In this document: in pieces, positions 25,255 to 34,552 of the stretch | How positions within the stretch are numbered: the first letter of the stretch is position 1 | How the letters are laid out: each line of letters starts with the position of its first letter | Origin: Melioribacter roseus P3M-2 | GTDB lineage: Bacteria; Bacteroidota; Ignavibacteria; Ignavibacteriales; Melioribacteraceae | Direction: 5' to 3' | Assembly (NCBI RefSeq): GCF_000279145.1 | Contig: NC_018178.1 | Span: 744,001-808,000, forward strand | Length of the DNA: 64,000 nucleotides | The notes under the pieces: model-generated | Told to the model about the DNA's origin: nothing | The model's input: only the letters and a program-made list of their open reading frames with translations | The model's database searches: none | Made by a program: the position numbers and the translations under genes

Positions 25255-26247
25255 TTATGCTTTATCGTTGCTGCCGAGCACGTTCACAATTTTATGTTTG
25301 TAGAGCTCTTTCAATGCTTCGCGCGCCGGACCGAGATATTTGCGCGGATCGAATTCTTCCGGATGCTCATTGAGATATTTTCTAATTGCGGCGGTCATTG
25401 CCAGTCGACCGTCGGAGTCGATATTGATTTTGCAAACAGCCGAGCGCGCCGCTCTTCTGAGCTGGTCTTCCGGAATACCGACTGCGTCTTTCAAACGTCC
25501 GCCGTTGCTGTTAATAATTTTCACCAATTCCGGCGGCACGGAAGACGCGCCGTGAAGCACTATCGGAAAACCGGGAATTCTTTTTTCGATTTCTTCAAGA
25601 ATGTCAAATCTTAACGGAGGCGGAATTAAAATTCCGTCTTCGTTGCGCGTGCATTGCTCGGGTTTGAATTTATTTGCTCCGTGCGAAGTTCCGATTGAAA
25701 TTGCAAGCGAGTCGACGCCGGTCTTTTTGACAAAATCTTCAACCTCTTCCGGTTTTGTATAATGCGTTACGTCGCTTTGAACGTCGTCTTCGATACCGGC
25801 CAAAACGCCGAGTTCGCCTTCGACCGTAACGTCGTATTTATGAGCATATTCAACAACCTGTGCGGTCAACTCCACGTTCTTTTCATAAGGATGGTGCGAA
25901 CCGTCGATCATTACCGACGAAAAACCCATTTCGATACACGATTTGCAGAGTTCAAAAGTATCGCCGTGATCGAGATGCAGAACGATCGGGATCTTATATC
26001 CCAATTCCTCCGCGTATTCCACCGCGCCTTTTGCCAGATTTTTCAGCAAAGTTTGATTGGCGTATTTACGCGCTCCGCTCGAGACCTGAAGAATAACGGG
26101 CGATTTGGTTTCCACGCATGCGCTTACTATTGCCTGCAATTGTTCGAGATTATTAAAATTGAAGGCGGGAATTGCATAACCGCCATCGACGGCTTTTTTG
26201 AAAAGTTCCCTGGAATTTACCAGACCCAATTCTTTGTAGGATATCAT
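25255..26247 (-). CDS. fba: Class II fructose-bisphosphate aldolase
   Basis: A 330-residue zinc-dependent aldolase that splits fructose 1,6-bisphosphate in glycolysis and works in reverse in gluconeogenesis. Seen: AIPAFNFNNLEQLQAI, VLHLDHGDTFELC (zinc His and catalytic Asp), SSVMIDGSHHPYEKN, EGELGVLAGIEDD, IGTSHGANKF (zinc His) and VLHGASSVPPE (zinc His and phosphate loop). ATG 26247 behind GGTGA. It is a single gene closed by the bidirectional terminator. Confidence 0.96.
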   Translation of the reverse strand: MISYKELGLVNSRELFKKAVDGGYAIPAFNFNNLEQLQAIVSACVETKSPVILQVSSGARKYANQTLLKNLAKGAVEYAEELGYKIPIVLHLDHGDTFELCKSCIEMGFSSVMIDGSHHPYEKNVELTAQVVEYAHKYDVTVEGELGVLAGIEDDVQSDVTHYTKPEEVEDFVKKTGVDSLAISIGTSHGANKFKPEQCTRNEDGILIPPPLRFDILEEIEKRIPGFPIVLHGASSVPPELVKIINSNGGRLKDAVGIPEDQLRRAARSAVCKINIDSDGRLAMTAAIRKYLNEHPEEFDPRKYLGPAREALKELYKHKIVNVLGSNDKA

Positions 26248-26325
26248 AACGTCACCATTTTATATTAGTTTGTAAATATTAACTTAGCAATTATATAAAA
26301 ATCTAAGTACTAAATAAAGAATCGG

Positions 26326-27003
26326 CTAAAAATTTACGACGACCCCAATCCCGAAGGTCAATACGTCGGTTCTGGAACGACGCACATTATAGCGAACTTG
26401 CGTCATCGAAACAATTTCGATGTCTTCTTCCGTAAGATATTCGGCTTCGGTGCCGTAGAGATACCTGAACTTAACGTCAAGAAATAGCGAATTAATTCCC
26501 GGCAAATTTTCGGTCAGCAAAAACTGAGTTCCAAATCCGCCGCCGTAACTCCAATTGAAATCGTCATAATTCGTATCTTCCGCAAACGGTTCGTCGGAAT
26601 GCCGGCTCTTGACCTCGGAAGTGGTGAACAGGTAAGAGCCTCCAAACAAGCCTTCAAGATAAGGTCTAAATGCTCCTTCGAAAGGCGACAGGTAAAACAG
26701 AAAATGAGCATTAGCCATATTGTTCATTCTGTTTACATCCAGATAAACTTCAGGAAATCCGGGAAACGGTCTCGTTTCGGAGACCTCGCCATAGACCATG
26801 TAACTGAAACTGAGTCCGAAAGTATACGGCATTTCACGCGTAGTTTCCCACAATTGTCCCTGAAACTGGATTCCGTAACCGGCGCGGTTTACGTTATCTT
26901 TAAATTCACTCTGAGGAAAACCCAGCATAAGAGAACCGCCAAGGCTTTGTCCGTAAGCGCATGTCGCCGCCAATACAATTAAAACAAATATTTTCTTTAC
27001 CAT
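26326..27003 (-). CDS. Outer-membrane beta-barrel protein, unknown function
   Basis: A 225-residue exported protein: signal peptide MVKKIFVLIVLAATCAYG, then about eight amphipathic strands with aromatic residues (FGLSFSYMVYG, GGGFGTQFLL, LDVKFRYLYG), ending TFGIGVVVNF, which is a typical outer-membrane barrel C-terminus. I cannot assign a function. It lies between fba and aat on the same strand, with gaps of 78 and 41 bp. Confidence 0.8.
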   Translation of the reverse strand: MVKKIFVLIVLAATCAYGQSLGGSLMLGFPQSEFKDNVNRAGYGIQFQGQLWETTREMPYTFGLSFSYMVYGEVSETRPFPGFPEVYLDVNRMNNMANAHFLFYLSPFEGAFRPYLEGLFGGSYLFTTSEVKSRHSDEPFAEDTNYDDFNWSYGGGFGTQFLLTENLPGINSLFLDVKFRYLYGTEAEYLTEEDIEIVSMTQVRYNVRRSRTDVLTFGIGVVVNF

Positions 27004-27044
27004 TATCGCCCCTGTTGAATAAATTTGCCGCTCAATATACGCAT

Positions 27045-27641
27045 TTAGAAGACAACATTCTTTTTATAAGCGCGATTGAGCAGGTTATGAAAATCTTCGT
27101 AATTAATTTGAACGGTTCCGAACATTTTAAGATGTTCGTTCTCGTATTGAACGTCGAGCAATACGAATCCCCTTTCATTCAGCCTTTCGATCAACTTTAC
27201 AAGAGCGCATTTCGAAGCTTGTGAAACGGCGGAAAACATCGACTCGCCGAAGAAAGCGCCTTTGTAAGCAACGCCGTAAAGTCCTCCGACCAATTTATTG
27301 CTCTGCCACACTTCGACCGAATGAAGGAATCCCGATTGATACAGTCCTTCGTAAGCTTCGATCAATCTTTCTGAAATCCATGTGGAAGGACGCTTGGCGC
27401 ATTGACGAACAACTTCCATTACCGCCGTATCGAAACGATATTGGAAATCGGCAGTCTCCATAAACTTTCTGAGCGAACGGGGCACGTTATAATTATCGAG
27501 CGGAATGATGGTTCTGATTTCGGGCAAATACCAATTAATTTCGCCCGTAGGCTCCGCCATCGGGAAAGCGCCCCTGGCATAAAGCCGGATCATGTTATCG
27601 GGAAGTAAGAGGTCGTCGTACGGTTGTTTGTTTTCAGTCAT
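27045..27641 (-). CDS. aat: Leucyl/phenylalanyl-tRNA--protein transferase
   Basis: A 198-residue aminoacyl transferase that adds Leu or Phe to proteins with N-terminal Lys or Arg, marking them for ClpS/ClpAP degradation in the cytosol. Family motifs: LYARGAFPMAE, INWYLPEIRTIIPLD, STWISERLIEAYEGLYQSGFLHSVEVW, GGLYGVAYKGAFFGESMFS and LLDVQYENEHLKMFG. The length matches short Aat proteins. ATG 27641 is used. Confidence 0.95.
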   Translation of the reverse strand: MTENKQPYDDLLLPDNMIRLYARGAFPMAEPTGEINWYLPEIRTIIPLDNYNVPRSLRKFMETADFQYRFDTAVMEVVRQCAKRPSTWISERLIEAYEGLYQSGFLHSVEVWQSNKLVGGLYGVAYKGAFFGESMFSAVSQASKCALVKLIERLNERGFVLLDVQYENEHLKMFGTVQINYEDFHNLLNRAYKKNVVF

Positions 27642-27685
27642 CTACATCGACTTCGAATTTAATAATATCGTATCCTTTTTTAGAT

Positions 27686-28126
27686 TCAAAGCCCGCAAAA
27701 AAGCGCCCCTGTAAGAACGAGAATCATACCCAATAAAAATGCAATCACAATCGGAAAATTCAGATAGTCGATCGAAAGCAGGTAACCGAACCCGAGCAGC
27801 AACGACGTCAAAACAAAAAGCGCCACGGCCGCCACATAACTGAGCGCGGAATTTCTTATCAGACGCACTCGATAAACAAGGAGCTCAATTTGTCTGGCTA
27901 TGCTTTCCAAGCGCAAATTCTCCGTTGTCGATAGGGGTTTGTCGCCCACTTTAACAAATAATCTTCTTTTTTCTTCATTGAGAAGCCTGATGCGGTTGAC
28001 GACAAGCGAATAGCGGTTGTTTATTCCCAGCAGCAGCAATCCGCAGGCGCTTATCATCACGGCAGGCGCCAGCATAAGCTGAATCAGGTTTTGCGCGTTT
28101 ATATCGAATAAAAATTTATTTTGCAT
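27686..28126 (-). CDS. DUF2721 family membrane protein
   Basis: A 146-residue inner-membrane protein with three predicted TM helices (about 15-37, 90-112 and 117-143) and the DUF2721 pattern: LIQLMLAPAVMISACGLLLLG and NRIRLLNEEKR. Function unknown. It starts 11 bp inside the end of the upstream CBS-domain gene (ATG 28126), so the pair is likely co-translated. Confidence 0.82.
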   Translation of the reverse strand: MQNKFLFDINAQNLIQLMLAPAVMISACGLLLLGINNRYSLVVNRIRLLNEEKRRLFVKVGDKPLSTTENLRLESIARQIELLVYRVRLIRNSALSYVAAVALFVLTSLLLGFGYLLSIDYLNFPIVIAFLLGMILVLTGALFCGL

Positions 28127-28544
28127 ATATATAATTGTGAAGCACTTCGATCGTTTCTTTTTGCACTGTAAGATCGAACTCTAGCAAATCTCTCATAGCC
28201 AGGATTCCCGCCAACTTCCCGTTCTCGATAATCAGTAAGTGCCGGGTGCCTTTGTCTTTCATTTTTTTTAGACATTCCTGATGCGACTCGTTTATATCAG
28301 CCAGAACAAGTTCTCTGGTCATGACATCGTCGATTTTAGTCGAATTGATATTTAGCCCTTTTGCAATCACTCTTTTAACGAGGTCCCTTTCCGAAAACAC
28401 GCCTACGAGTTTACCTTCGTCGTCCAAAACGGGCACAAGTCCGATATTATGCTCCGCCATAAAACTGACGGCGTCGGCAACCGATGTTCCGGTTTTAACC
28501 GTGTAGATGTTTCTATTTTGAAGCAATTCCTTGATTGTCTTCAT
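28116..28544 (-). CDS. Two-CBS-domain protein
   Basis: A 142-residue cytoplasmic protein made of a tandem CBS pair (about 8-65 and 75-130): SVADAVSFMAEHNIGLVPVLD, GVFSERDLVKRVIAKG and HLLIIENGKLAGILAMRDLL. Such Bateman modules bind adenine nucleotides and regulate partners. Strong RBS AGGAGGGG before ATG 28544. It overlaps the DUF2721 membrane gene, which suggests that the CBS pair regulates or senses for that membrane protein (inference). Confidence 0.92.
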   Translation of the reverse strand: MKTIKELLQNRNIYTVKTGTSVADAVSFMAEHNIGLVPVLDDEGKLVGVFSERDLVKRVIAKGLNINSTKIDDVMTRELVLADINESHQECLKKMKDKGTRHLLIIENGKLAGILAMRDLLEFDLTVQKETIEVLHNYIYAK

Positions 28545-28620
28545 AACCCCTCCTATTAAGCCTTAATGTCCTATTTAAACTACGCAATGAAGCCCTTTAT
28601 ATGCAAGCGAAAAAATAAAT

Positions 28621-30009
28621 TTATGCCGAAGAAAGGGCTTCCAGTTCTTCGATTGTTTTGGGAATTTTTTTGCCTAGAACGCGCGCGCCGTTCTTAGTTA
28701 CGAGCACGTCGTCTTCGATTCTGACGCCTCCGAAGTCTTTATATTTATCGACTTTATCATAATTAATAAATTCCCTGAACTTCTTTTCCGCTTTCCATTT
28801 ATCGATCAACTGAGGTATGAAATAGATACCGGGCTCAACGGTAATTACAATTCCAGGCGCAAGGGCTTTGGCGTACCTGAGAGATTTAAGACCGAACTGA
28901 GAGCTTCTTTTGATCTTATCGTCGTAACCGAAATTGCCTTCCCCGAAATTTTCAAGGTCGTGAACATCCAGACCGAGCAGATGCCCCAAACCGTGCGGGA
29001 AAAAGAGCGCATGAGCGCCGTTTCTTACCGCTTCTTTAACATCTCCTTTCATCAATCCTGCGGATTTGAGACCTTCGGCAATGACCGAGGCGGCTTTCAG
29101 ATGCACCTGTCTGTAACTCCTGCCCGGTTTGATAAATTTAATGGCTTCGAGTTGAGCCGAAAGCACAATATTGTAGATTTCCTTTTGTCTTTCGGAAAAT
29201 TTACCGCCGACGGGAAAAGTTCTGGTTATATCGCTGGCATAATGCTCCATACTTTCGGCGCCGCTGTCGTGCACCACAAGGTCGCCCTTTCTCAGAACGT
29301 TATTGTGCGAGTGATTATGGAGAGTCTCGCCATGCTTCGACAGAATAACGGGAAAAGACAAGCCTCTTCCCATCGAATAAGCAAGCCCTTCCACGTAACC
29401 CGCAATTTCTTTTTCGATAACGCCGGGCTTAGCCATCTTCATTGCGCTCGTATGCATTTCGTATGAAATCTCGAGAGCTTTTTCGATTTGCTCGACCTCT
29501 TCTTTCGATTTAACGGCGCGTTGATCGGCAACCGCATGTATGAGAACTTGCGAAGCATATTCATTAATGCGCAGAGCGTCGATCCCAAGCAATATTTGGA
29601 GCTTGAGCATATTTTCGTGCCGGTATTGAGGAATGAAATGTATCTTTCTGCCCTTTTTAATATTATTAATCAAATATTGTTGTAAATTCGAAAGCTGCGC
29701 GGAGTTTTCGATACCCGATAGTCGGGCTTTTTGTTTGACGGATTTCTGCGGACCCATCCATACAATATCGTCGATATCAAAATCGTTGCCGAAAAGAATT
29801 TCTTTATTTTCGTCGATGTCGATTATGCCGACAAAATTCGGCTCGTCAATTCCGAAATAATAAAGGAACGTGCTGTCTTGTCTGAAACGATACGTATTGT
29901 CGGTGTAATTCATGGGCGATTCGCCGTTTCCGAGAAATAATATTATCCCTTCTTTAATCTTCTTTTTAAGCGAGTTTCTTCTTTTGATATAAATTTCTTT
30001 TTCAAACAT
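28621..30009 (-). CDS. Xaa-Pro aminopeptidase (M24B, PepP-like)
   Basis: A 462-residue metallopeptidase with the aminopeptidase P N-terminal domain (about 1-150, ILFLGNGESPMNYTDNTYRFRQDSTFLYYFG) and the pita-bread catalytic domain (about 175-455): HNHSHNN, VVHDSGAESMEHYASDITRTFPVGG (metal Asp residues), FFPHGLGHLLGLDVHD (metal His), TVEPGIYF and GGVRIEDDVLVT (metal Glu residues). It removes N-terminal residues before proline. ATG 30009 behind AGGTGA. Confidence 0.95.
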   Translation of the reverse strand: MFEKEIYIKRRNSLKKKIKEGIILFLGNGESPMNYTDNTYRFRQDSTFLYYFGIDEPNFVGIIDIDENKEILFGNDFDIDDIVWMGPQKSVKQKARLSGIENSAQLSNLQQYLINNIKKGRKIHFIPQYRHENMLKLQILLGIDALRINEYASQVLIHAVADQRAVKSKEEVEQIEKALEISYEMHTSAMKMAKPGVIEKEIAGYVEGLAYSMGRGLSFPVILSKHGETLHNHSHNNVLRKGDLVVHDSGAESMEHYASDITRTFPVGGKFSERQKEIYNIVLSAQLEAIKFIKPGRSYRQVHLKAASVIAEGLKSAGLMKGDVKEAVRNGAHALFFPHGLGHLLGLDVHDLENFGEGNFGYDDKIKRSSQFGLKSLRYAKALAPGIVITVEPGIYFIPQLIDKWKAEKKFREFINYDKVDKYKDFGGVRIEDDVLVTKNGARVLGKKIPKTIEELEALSSA

Positions 30010-30129
30010 TTGTTCACCTATTTGTTTTCTATCCGGACTTTAAGATAACCGACATTTTTTTGATAACAAACTAAAAAAATAGAATAAGTTTTTCTATTTT
30101 CAGAGCCATAAATTAATAGAAATTGAAAA

Positions 30130-31011
30130 ATGAAGAAGAGCGGATTACGATATGCATTGAGCGCGGTTTTTTTATGGTCTACGGTTGCCACTGCCTTCAA
30201 ACTAACTCTCGAAGGGATGAATTATGCGCAACTTTTATTTTATTCGTCGTTAACAAGCACATTGATATTCGCGTCACTGATTTTCATAAGAAGAAAGAGT
30301 ATCGGCGAAACGCTCTTTTCAAAAAAATATATCAAGAACAACATAGCGCTGGGGTTTCTCAACCCATTTCTTTATTACCTTGTTTTATTCAAAGCATATT
30401 CTCTCTTGCCGGCTCAGGAAGCGCAGCCTCTTAATTATACATGGCCTATAATTATCTCAATCTTTGCGGTAATTTTTCTGAAGAACAAAATAAATTTCAG
30501 AATAATACTCGGATTGATCATGGCATTTACGGGAGTCATAGTAATTGCCACGCGCGGAAATATTTTATCGCTCCATTTTCATAATCTTTTCGGAGTAAGT
30601 CTCGCATTGGGCAGTTCTTTGTTGTGGGGATTGTTCTGGACTTTCAATCTGCTCGACAGCCGCAAAGAAGACGAGAAATTATTAGGCTCCTTTTTCTTCG
30701 GCACAATTTATACGTTCATTTATCTCGCCGCGTTCGGATCGTTTGCGATTTCCTCGTACAAGTATTTACTCGGAGCGGTTTATATCGGATTTTTCGAAAT
30801 GGGAATAACTTTTATATTGTGGCTGAATGCGCTTCGTCTCAGCGACAACAAAGCCCGCACGGCGACTCTTGCATATCTTTCGCCGTTTATTTCTCTTCTG
30901 TTTATCTGGTTAATATTGGGCGAGAAGCTTTTGCTGTCGTCAATTGCGGGACTAATTCTGATAGTAAGCGGAATAATAATACAAAGGTTGAACGATTCTA
31001 TCCGTAGCTGA
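30130..31011 (+). CDS. EamA/DMT-superfamily transporter
   Basis: A 293-residue inner-membrane protein with about ten TM helices arranged as two EamA repeats (about 8-140 and 155-288): ALSAVFLWSTVATAFKLTLEG at the start, LGLIMAFTGVIVIATRG ending the first repeat, and SLLFIWLILGEKLLLSSIAGLILIVSG-like sequence ending the second. Likely exports a metabolite or amino acid; the substrate is unknown. Its end overlaps the convergent MBL-fold gene by 14 bp. Confidence 0.9.
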   Translation: MKKSGLRYALSAVFLWSTVATAFKLTLEGMNYAQLLFYSSLTSTLIFASLIFIRRKSIGETLFSKKYIKNNIALGFLNPFLYYLVLFKAYSLLPAQEAQPLNYTWPIIISIFAVIFLKNKINFRIILGLIMAFTGVIVIATRGNILSLHFHNLFGVSLALGSSLLWGLFWTFNLLDSRKEDEKLLGSFFFGTIYTFIYLAAFGSFAISSYKYLLGAVYIGFFEMGITFILWLNALRLSDNKARTATLAYLSPFISLLFIWLILGEKLLLSSIAGLILIVSGIIIQRLNDSIRS

Positions 31012-31957
31012 TTCCTTTAAGAGAGAAAGTCTGTCCGATCTCGTAGAGCGCTAATTCAAGCGGATATTTGGGCGCGGATTTTTGCAGCCATTCGATCGGC
31101 TCGTCGACCGGCTCGCTTCCCTGTCTGAATGTTTTCGTATGTATCGGAACAAAATATTTAGCATTCATTCGCGCGGCCATTAGCAAAGCTTCTTCCGGAT
31201 TGCAATGGCTTCTTCGCCACGGATTATAAGCTCCTATCGGCATGATTGCAATGTCCACATTTTCATTTTTCAGCGCATCGAATTTATCGGTCATTGCTGT
31301 ATCCCCGCCGAAGACTATTTTTTTGTTCTTGTATTCAATCAAGTAAGCGTTGTAGCTTCTTCCGTCTTTGAAAAAACCCCGCGAACGGTCTTTTTCCCAC
31401 GGGAAACGCCATCCGAAATGTTTTACTTCTAAAGCTCTGAAATTAATACCGTCCAGATTCAGTTCGTCTCCCCAATCCATAATATTGAGAGATTTCCACG
31501 GTAAATCTTCAATAACGTCGCCCGTTAAATACGACGTAATTACGTCTATCTTGCCCGGATATTTTTTCGCAAAAAACTTAAGAGTCGGATAATCCATGTG
31601 ATCCATATGGGCGTGCGAAATAAGGATGATGTCGGGACGCGGCATTTCATTTCTGTGGAGCGCAGGCGGAGAAATTCTCGAAGGTCCGTAACTCGTGCCG
31701 AAAAGATATACGCCCACTCGCTCGAATAAAACCGGATCGGTTAAAATCCATTTTCCCATAAAATTTATTAAAACCGTAGAATGTCCTACCCACGACAATG
31801 TAATATCGCTGTTATCCCAGTTAGCGGGTTCCGGTTTGTATTTTAACTCGAGACGGGTTCCGGCTTTCGTATCCTTGCCGCCGTACAAAAACGAAAAAAC
31901 CGTTCCCGCGGCAATCAAAGAAAGTTTATTTAAAAAATTTCTTCTGTTTACAGACAT
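30998..31957 (-). CDS. Metallo-beta-lactamase-fold hydrolase with Tat-type signal (UlaG/NAPE-PLD-like)
   Basis: A 319-residue MBL-fold protein. The N-terminus MSVNRRNFLNKLSLIAAG carries a twin-Arg motif (NRRNFLN), suggesting Tat export after folding. The catalytic domain shows the metal motif HAHMDHMD, later EVKHFGWRFPW, FGGDTAMT and a final VPIHTKTFRQG. It resembles the UlaG/NAPE-PLD group of lactonases and phosphodiesterases; substrate unknown. Start ATG 31957. It is convergent with and overlaps the DMT transporter gene. Confidence 0.9.
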   Translation of the reverse strand: MSVNRRNFLNKLSLIAAGTVFSFLYGGKDTKAGTRLELKYKPEPANWDNSDITLSWVGHSTVLINFMGKWILTDPVLFERVGVYLFGTSYGPSRISPPALHRNEMPRPDIILISHAHMDHMDYPTLKFFAKKYPGKIDVITSYLTGDVIEDLPWKSLNIMDWGDELNLDGINFRALEVKHFGWRFPWEKDRSRGFFKDGRSYNAYLIEYKNKKIVFGGDTAMTDKFDALKNENVDIAIMPIGAYNPWRRSHCNPEEALLMAARMNAKYFVPIHTKTFRQGSEPVDEPIEWLQKSAPKYPLELALYEIGQTFSLKGISYG

Positions 31958-32020
31958 AGAACTCTAATTGTATTACGCATATCTGAAATAACAACGTTGC
32001 TCCGGAAATAATTCACTAAA

Positions 32021-32476
32021 TCATGTAATGATTTTGTTCGACAGTTCATTGGTATCGTCTGCTTTAATCGGAAAATTTTCGGAAAGCGTTTTGCCCACGA
32101 GTTCGATTCCCTTTAGAATGCCGTCGGAATATTTTCCGTTCATGAATTCGGATTGCATTTTGTCTCTTATTTCGTCCCATGTAGATTGACTGACTTTCGA
32201 ATTAATTCCTTCGTCGGCAAAAATATAGAACATTCTTCTGGGTAAAAGTAGATAAATCAGAATTCCTGTCCTGTCCCTCGTATTTTGCATGTTGAGTCTT
32301 TTGAATTCGTCTTCCGCCAACTGTCGTATGTCCTTAAGCGAATCGAAAAACTGCAGTTCGCCTTTGATAGCCAGACGGATTTCGCCTGATGTCGATTTTT
32401 CGGCTTCTTCAATCGCCCTTGAAAAGCGGAGGAAATCGTCGTCCGTAAAGTAATGATATATCAGTTTTCTTTTCAT
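32021..32476 (-). CDS. TPM-domain protein (soluble, YgcG-related)
   Basis: A 151-residue protein with the TPM fold: FTDDDFLRFSRAIEEAEKST, SGEIRLAI, DRTGILIYLLLPRRMFYIFADEGINSKV and a C-terminal GKYSDGILKGIELVGKTLSENFP. Unlike many TPM proteins it has no signal peptide or C-terminal membrane anchor, as in the short TPM proteins often found next to longer ones. The start is ATG 32476 (MKRKLIYHYF); a longer frame from 32539 starts at a non-ATG codon and has no family sequence. Confidence 0.85.
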   Translation of the reverse strand: MKRKLIYHYFTDDDFLRFSRAIEEAEKSTSGEIRLAIKGELQFFDSLKDIRQLAEDEFKRLNMQNTRDRTGILIYLLLPRRMFYIFADEGINSKVSQSTWDEIRDKMQSEFMNGKYSDGILKGIELVGKTLSENFPIKADDTNELSNKIIT

Positions 32477-32546
32477 ATTCGCCCGATGTTTACGACAAAG
32501 ATAAATGTTACAACCATTAAAATAAACCCGTAATTCCAAAAATTAT

Positions 32547-32554
32547 TATATTTG
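32547..32554 (+). promoter_or_regulatory. Candidate TAnnTTTG (-7) box for gpmA
   Basis: TATATTTG at 32547-32554 fits TAnnTTTG and lies 31 nt before ATG 32586. It would give a start of transcription near 32561 and a 25-nt leader holding the AGGT ribosome site. No clear -33 TTG was found. Confidence 0.4.
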
Positions 32555-32585
32555 CACCTGATTTTATTAACAAATCGAGGTAATT

Positions 32586-33332
32586 ATGTATAAGGTAGTT
32601 TTATTACGACACGGAGAAAGCGAGTGGAACAAATTGAATCTGTTCACCGGCTGGACTGATGTCGATTTATCCGAAAAAGGAATCGAAGAAGCGCGCCAGG
32701 CAGGCAAAGTAATGAAGGAAGAAGGTTACACGTTCGACATCGCATTTACTTCCGTACTTAAAAGAGCGATCAAAACTCTCTACATTGCGCAGGAAGAGAT
32801 GGATTTATTGTGGATTCCGGTCATAAAGTCATGGCGATTGAACGAACGCCATTACGGAGCGCTTCAAGGTTTGAACAAAGCCGAAACCGCCGAAAAGTAC
32901 GGAGACGAACAGGTTAAACTGTGGCGCAGGAGCTACGACGTTCCCCCTCCGGCTTTGGACGAAAACGACCCTCGTTATCCCGGTAAAGATCCACGCTATA
33001 AAGACCTCGACAAAAAAGACATTCCTTTAACCGAAAGTCTGAAATCGACCGTGGAACGCTTTTTGCCCTACTGGCACGAAACGATTGCCCCGACAATCAA
33101 AAGCGGAAAGAAAGTTATCATTGCCGCGCACGGCAACAGTTTACGCGCCCTCGTAAAATATCTCGACAATATGTCGGAAGAAGAAATCGTAAATCTGAAT
33201 ATTCCTACCGGCGTGCCTTTGGTTTATGAACTCGACGAGGACCTGAAACCGATTAAACATTATTATCTCGGCGATCAGGAAGCGATCAAAGCCGCAATCA
33301 ATGCGGTTGCAAAACAAACCGAAAAGAAATAA
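32586..33332 (+). CDS. gpmA: 2,3-bisphosphoglycerate-dependent phosphoglycerate mutase
   Basis: A 248-residue glycolytic enzyme interconverting 3- and 2-phosphoglycerate. The histidine-phosphatase motif [10 protein letters not shown] gives phospho-His H9; other family parts are [50 protein letters not shown], and the second catalytic His in [18 protein letters not shown] 32586 behind GAGGT. A terminator follows at 33372-33409. Confidence 0.97.
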   Translation: MYKVVLLRHGESEWNKLNLFTGWTDVDLSEKGIEEARQAGKVMKEEGYTFDIAFTSVLKRAIKTLYIAQEEMDLLWIPVIKSWRLNERHYGALQGLNKAETAEKYGDEQVKLWRRSYDVPPPALDENDPRYPGKDPRYKDLDKKDIPLTESLKSTVERFLPYWHETIAPTIKSGKKVIIAAHGNSLRALVKYLDNMSEEEIVNLNIPTGVPLVYELDEDLKPIKHYYLGDQEAIKAAINAVAKQTEKK

Positions 33333-33371
33333 CCGGATTTGCATTCCAATCAGATATATTTTATTATTGTT

Positions 33372-33409
33372 TGAAAAATTCGGGTCTGCTAAAAAGACCC
33401 GGATTTTTC
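33372..33409 (+). terminator. Rho-independent terminator after gpmA
   Basis: CGGGTCT (33381-33387), loop GCTAAAA, AGACCCG (33395-33401), then GATTTTT. The stem extends through a GAAAAAT/ATTTTTC outer arm, so it could stop transcription in both directions. Confidence 0.85.
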
Positions 33410-33470
33410 ATTAAAAAATCGAGGAGAAGATCGGGTCAATTTGTTACGGTAAACCATCATGGAGACTAAA

Positions 33471-34499
33471 ATGAAAAAGGCATTAATCGCGTCGGTCTTA
33501 CTCCTTATTTCTTCCGTTCCGCTTTTATCCCAAACGGTTATCGGAAAATACGGCGGCGAATTTCTCGCCATCGGAGTCGGCGGAAGAGCTTCGGGAATGG
33601 GCGGAGCTCAGACAGCTATAGTAAACGACGTAACGGCGGGATATTGGAACCCTGCGGCGTTGGCGCATATCGATTATCCCCAGGCGGCTCTGATGCATGA
33701 GGAACATTTCGGCAGTCTCGTTAACTACAACTACGCTGCGGTTGCAATCCCTTACGATAAAGAGATGAGCCTCGGTTTCAGCGTTATAAGACTAAGCATC
33801 GACGGAATACCGGACACCAGAAACGCCCTTTACGACTCGAACGGAGACGGAATTATAGACATACACACCGACCGGTTCGATTACTCGAAAATAACGGAAT
33901 TCAACAATACAGACTGGGCGTTTTTCCTGACGTTTGCAAAGAGGCAAACCGATAATTTTTATTGGGGAGCCAGCGTGAAAATCATCCGGCGGGACATTGC
34001 AGAATACAGCGCGACAGGTATCGGTTTTGACATCGGCGCGTTCTACCGTCCGTTCAATTCTTTGCTTCTGGGTCTAAATTTTCAGGATATTACCACAACG
34101 CTGGTCGCATGGGATACCGGCAGAAACGAATTAATTACTCCGACTTTGAAAACAGGCGCCGCATATTTAATCGATTTCTGGGGCGGAGTACTTTCTCCGG
34201 CTATCGATATCGACACCCGATTCGAGAACAGAAAATTTGCTTCGAATTTGAATCTCGGCCCGGTCAGCTTCGATTTTCATACCGGAATAGAATATCGATA
34301 CAAAAACATTGCGGCATTGCGCATCGGTTATTCGGACGTCAAGCAATTGACAATCGGAGCGGGGATAAAATTACCCAAAATGATTATCGATTATTCGTAC
34401 TCCCGAGTCAGCGGCAATCAGGAAGAAACATTGCCAGAATCGCACAGAATTTCGCTGCTTCTTACGCTTGAAGATCTGCAGTTCAAACGCAAAGAATAA
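33471..34499 (+). CDS. PorV/PorQ-family outer-membrane protein
   Basis: A 342-residue exported beta-barrel protein. Signal peptide MKKALIASVLLLISSVPLLSQ, then the family start GGEFLAIGVGGRASGMGGA and WNPAALAHIDYPQ, followed by barrel strands up to RISLLLTLEDLQF. PorV in the type IX secretion system shuttles cargo, and several T9SS cargo proteins lie in this window; which paralogue this is cannot be decided here. The start is ATG 33471, with GGAG 7 nt before it; an ATG at 33459 overlaps that ribosome site. Confidence 0.86.
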   Translation: MKKALIASVLLLISSVPLLSQTVIGKYGGEFLAIGVGGRASGMGGAQTAIVNDVTAGYWNPAALAHIDYPQAALMHEEHFGSLVNYNYAAVAIPYDKEMSLGFSVIRLSIDGIPDTRNALYDSNGDGIIDIHTDRFDYSKITEFNNTDWAFFLTFAKRQTDNFYWGASVKIIRRDIAEYSATGIGFDIGAFYRPFNSLLLGLNFQDITTTLVAWDTGRNELITPTLKTGAAYLIDFWGGVLSPAIDIDTRFENRKFASNLNLGPVSFDFHTGIEYRYKNIAALRIGYSDVKQLTIGAGIKLPKMIIDYSYSRVSGNQEETLPESHRISLLLTLEDLQFKRKE

Positions 34500-34552
34500 A
34501 TCGATAGCTGCAGACACCGGAATTTCAAAAATAATCTACGGCGCTCGCCTGA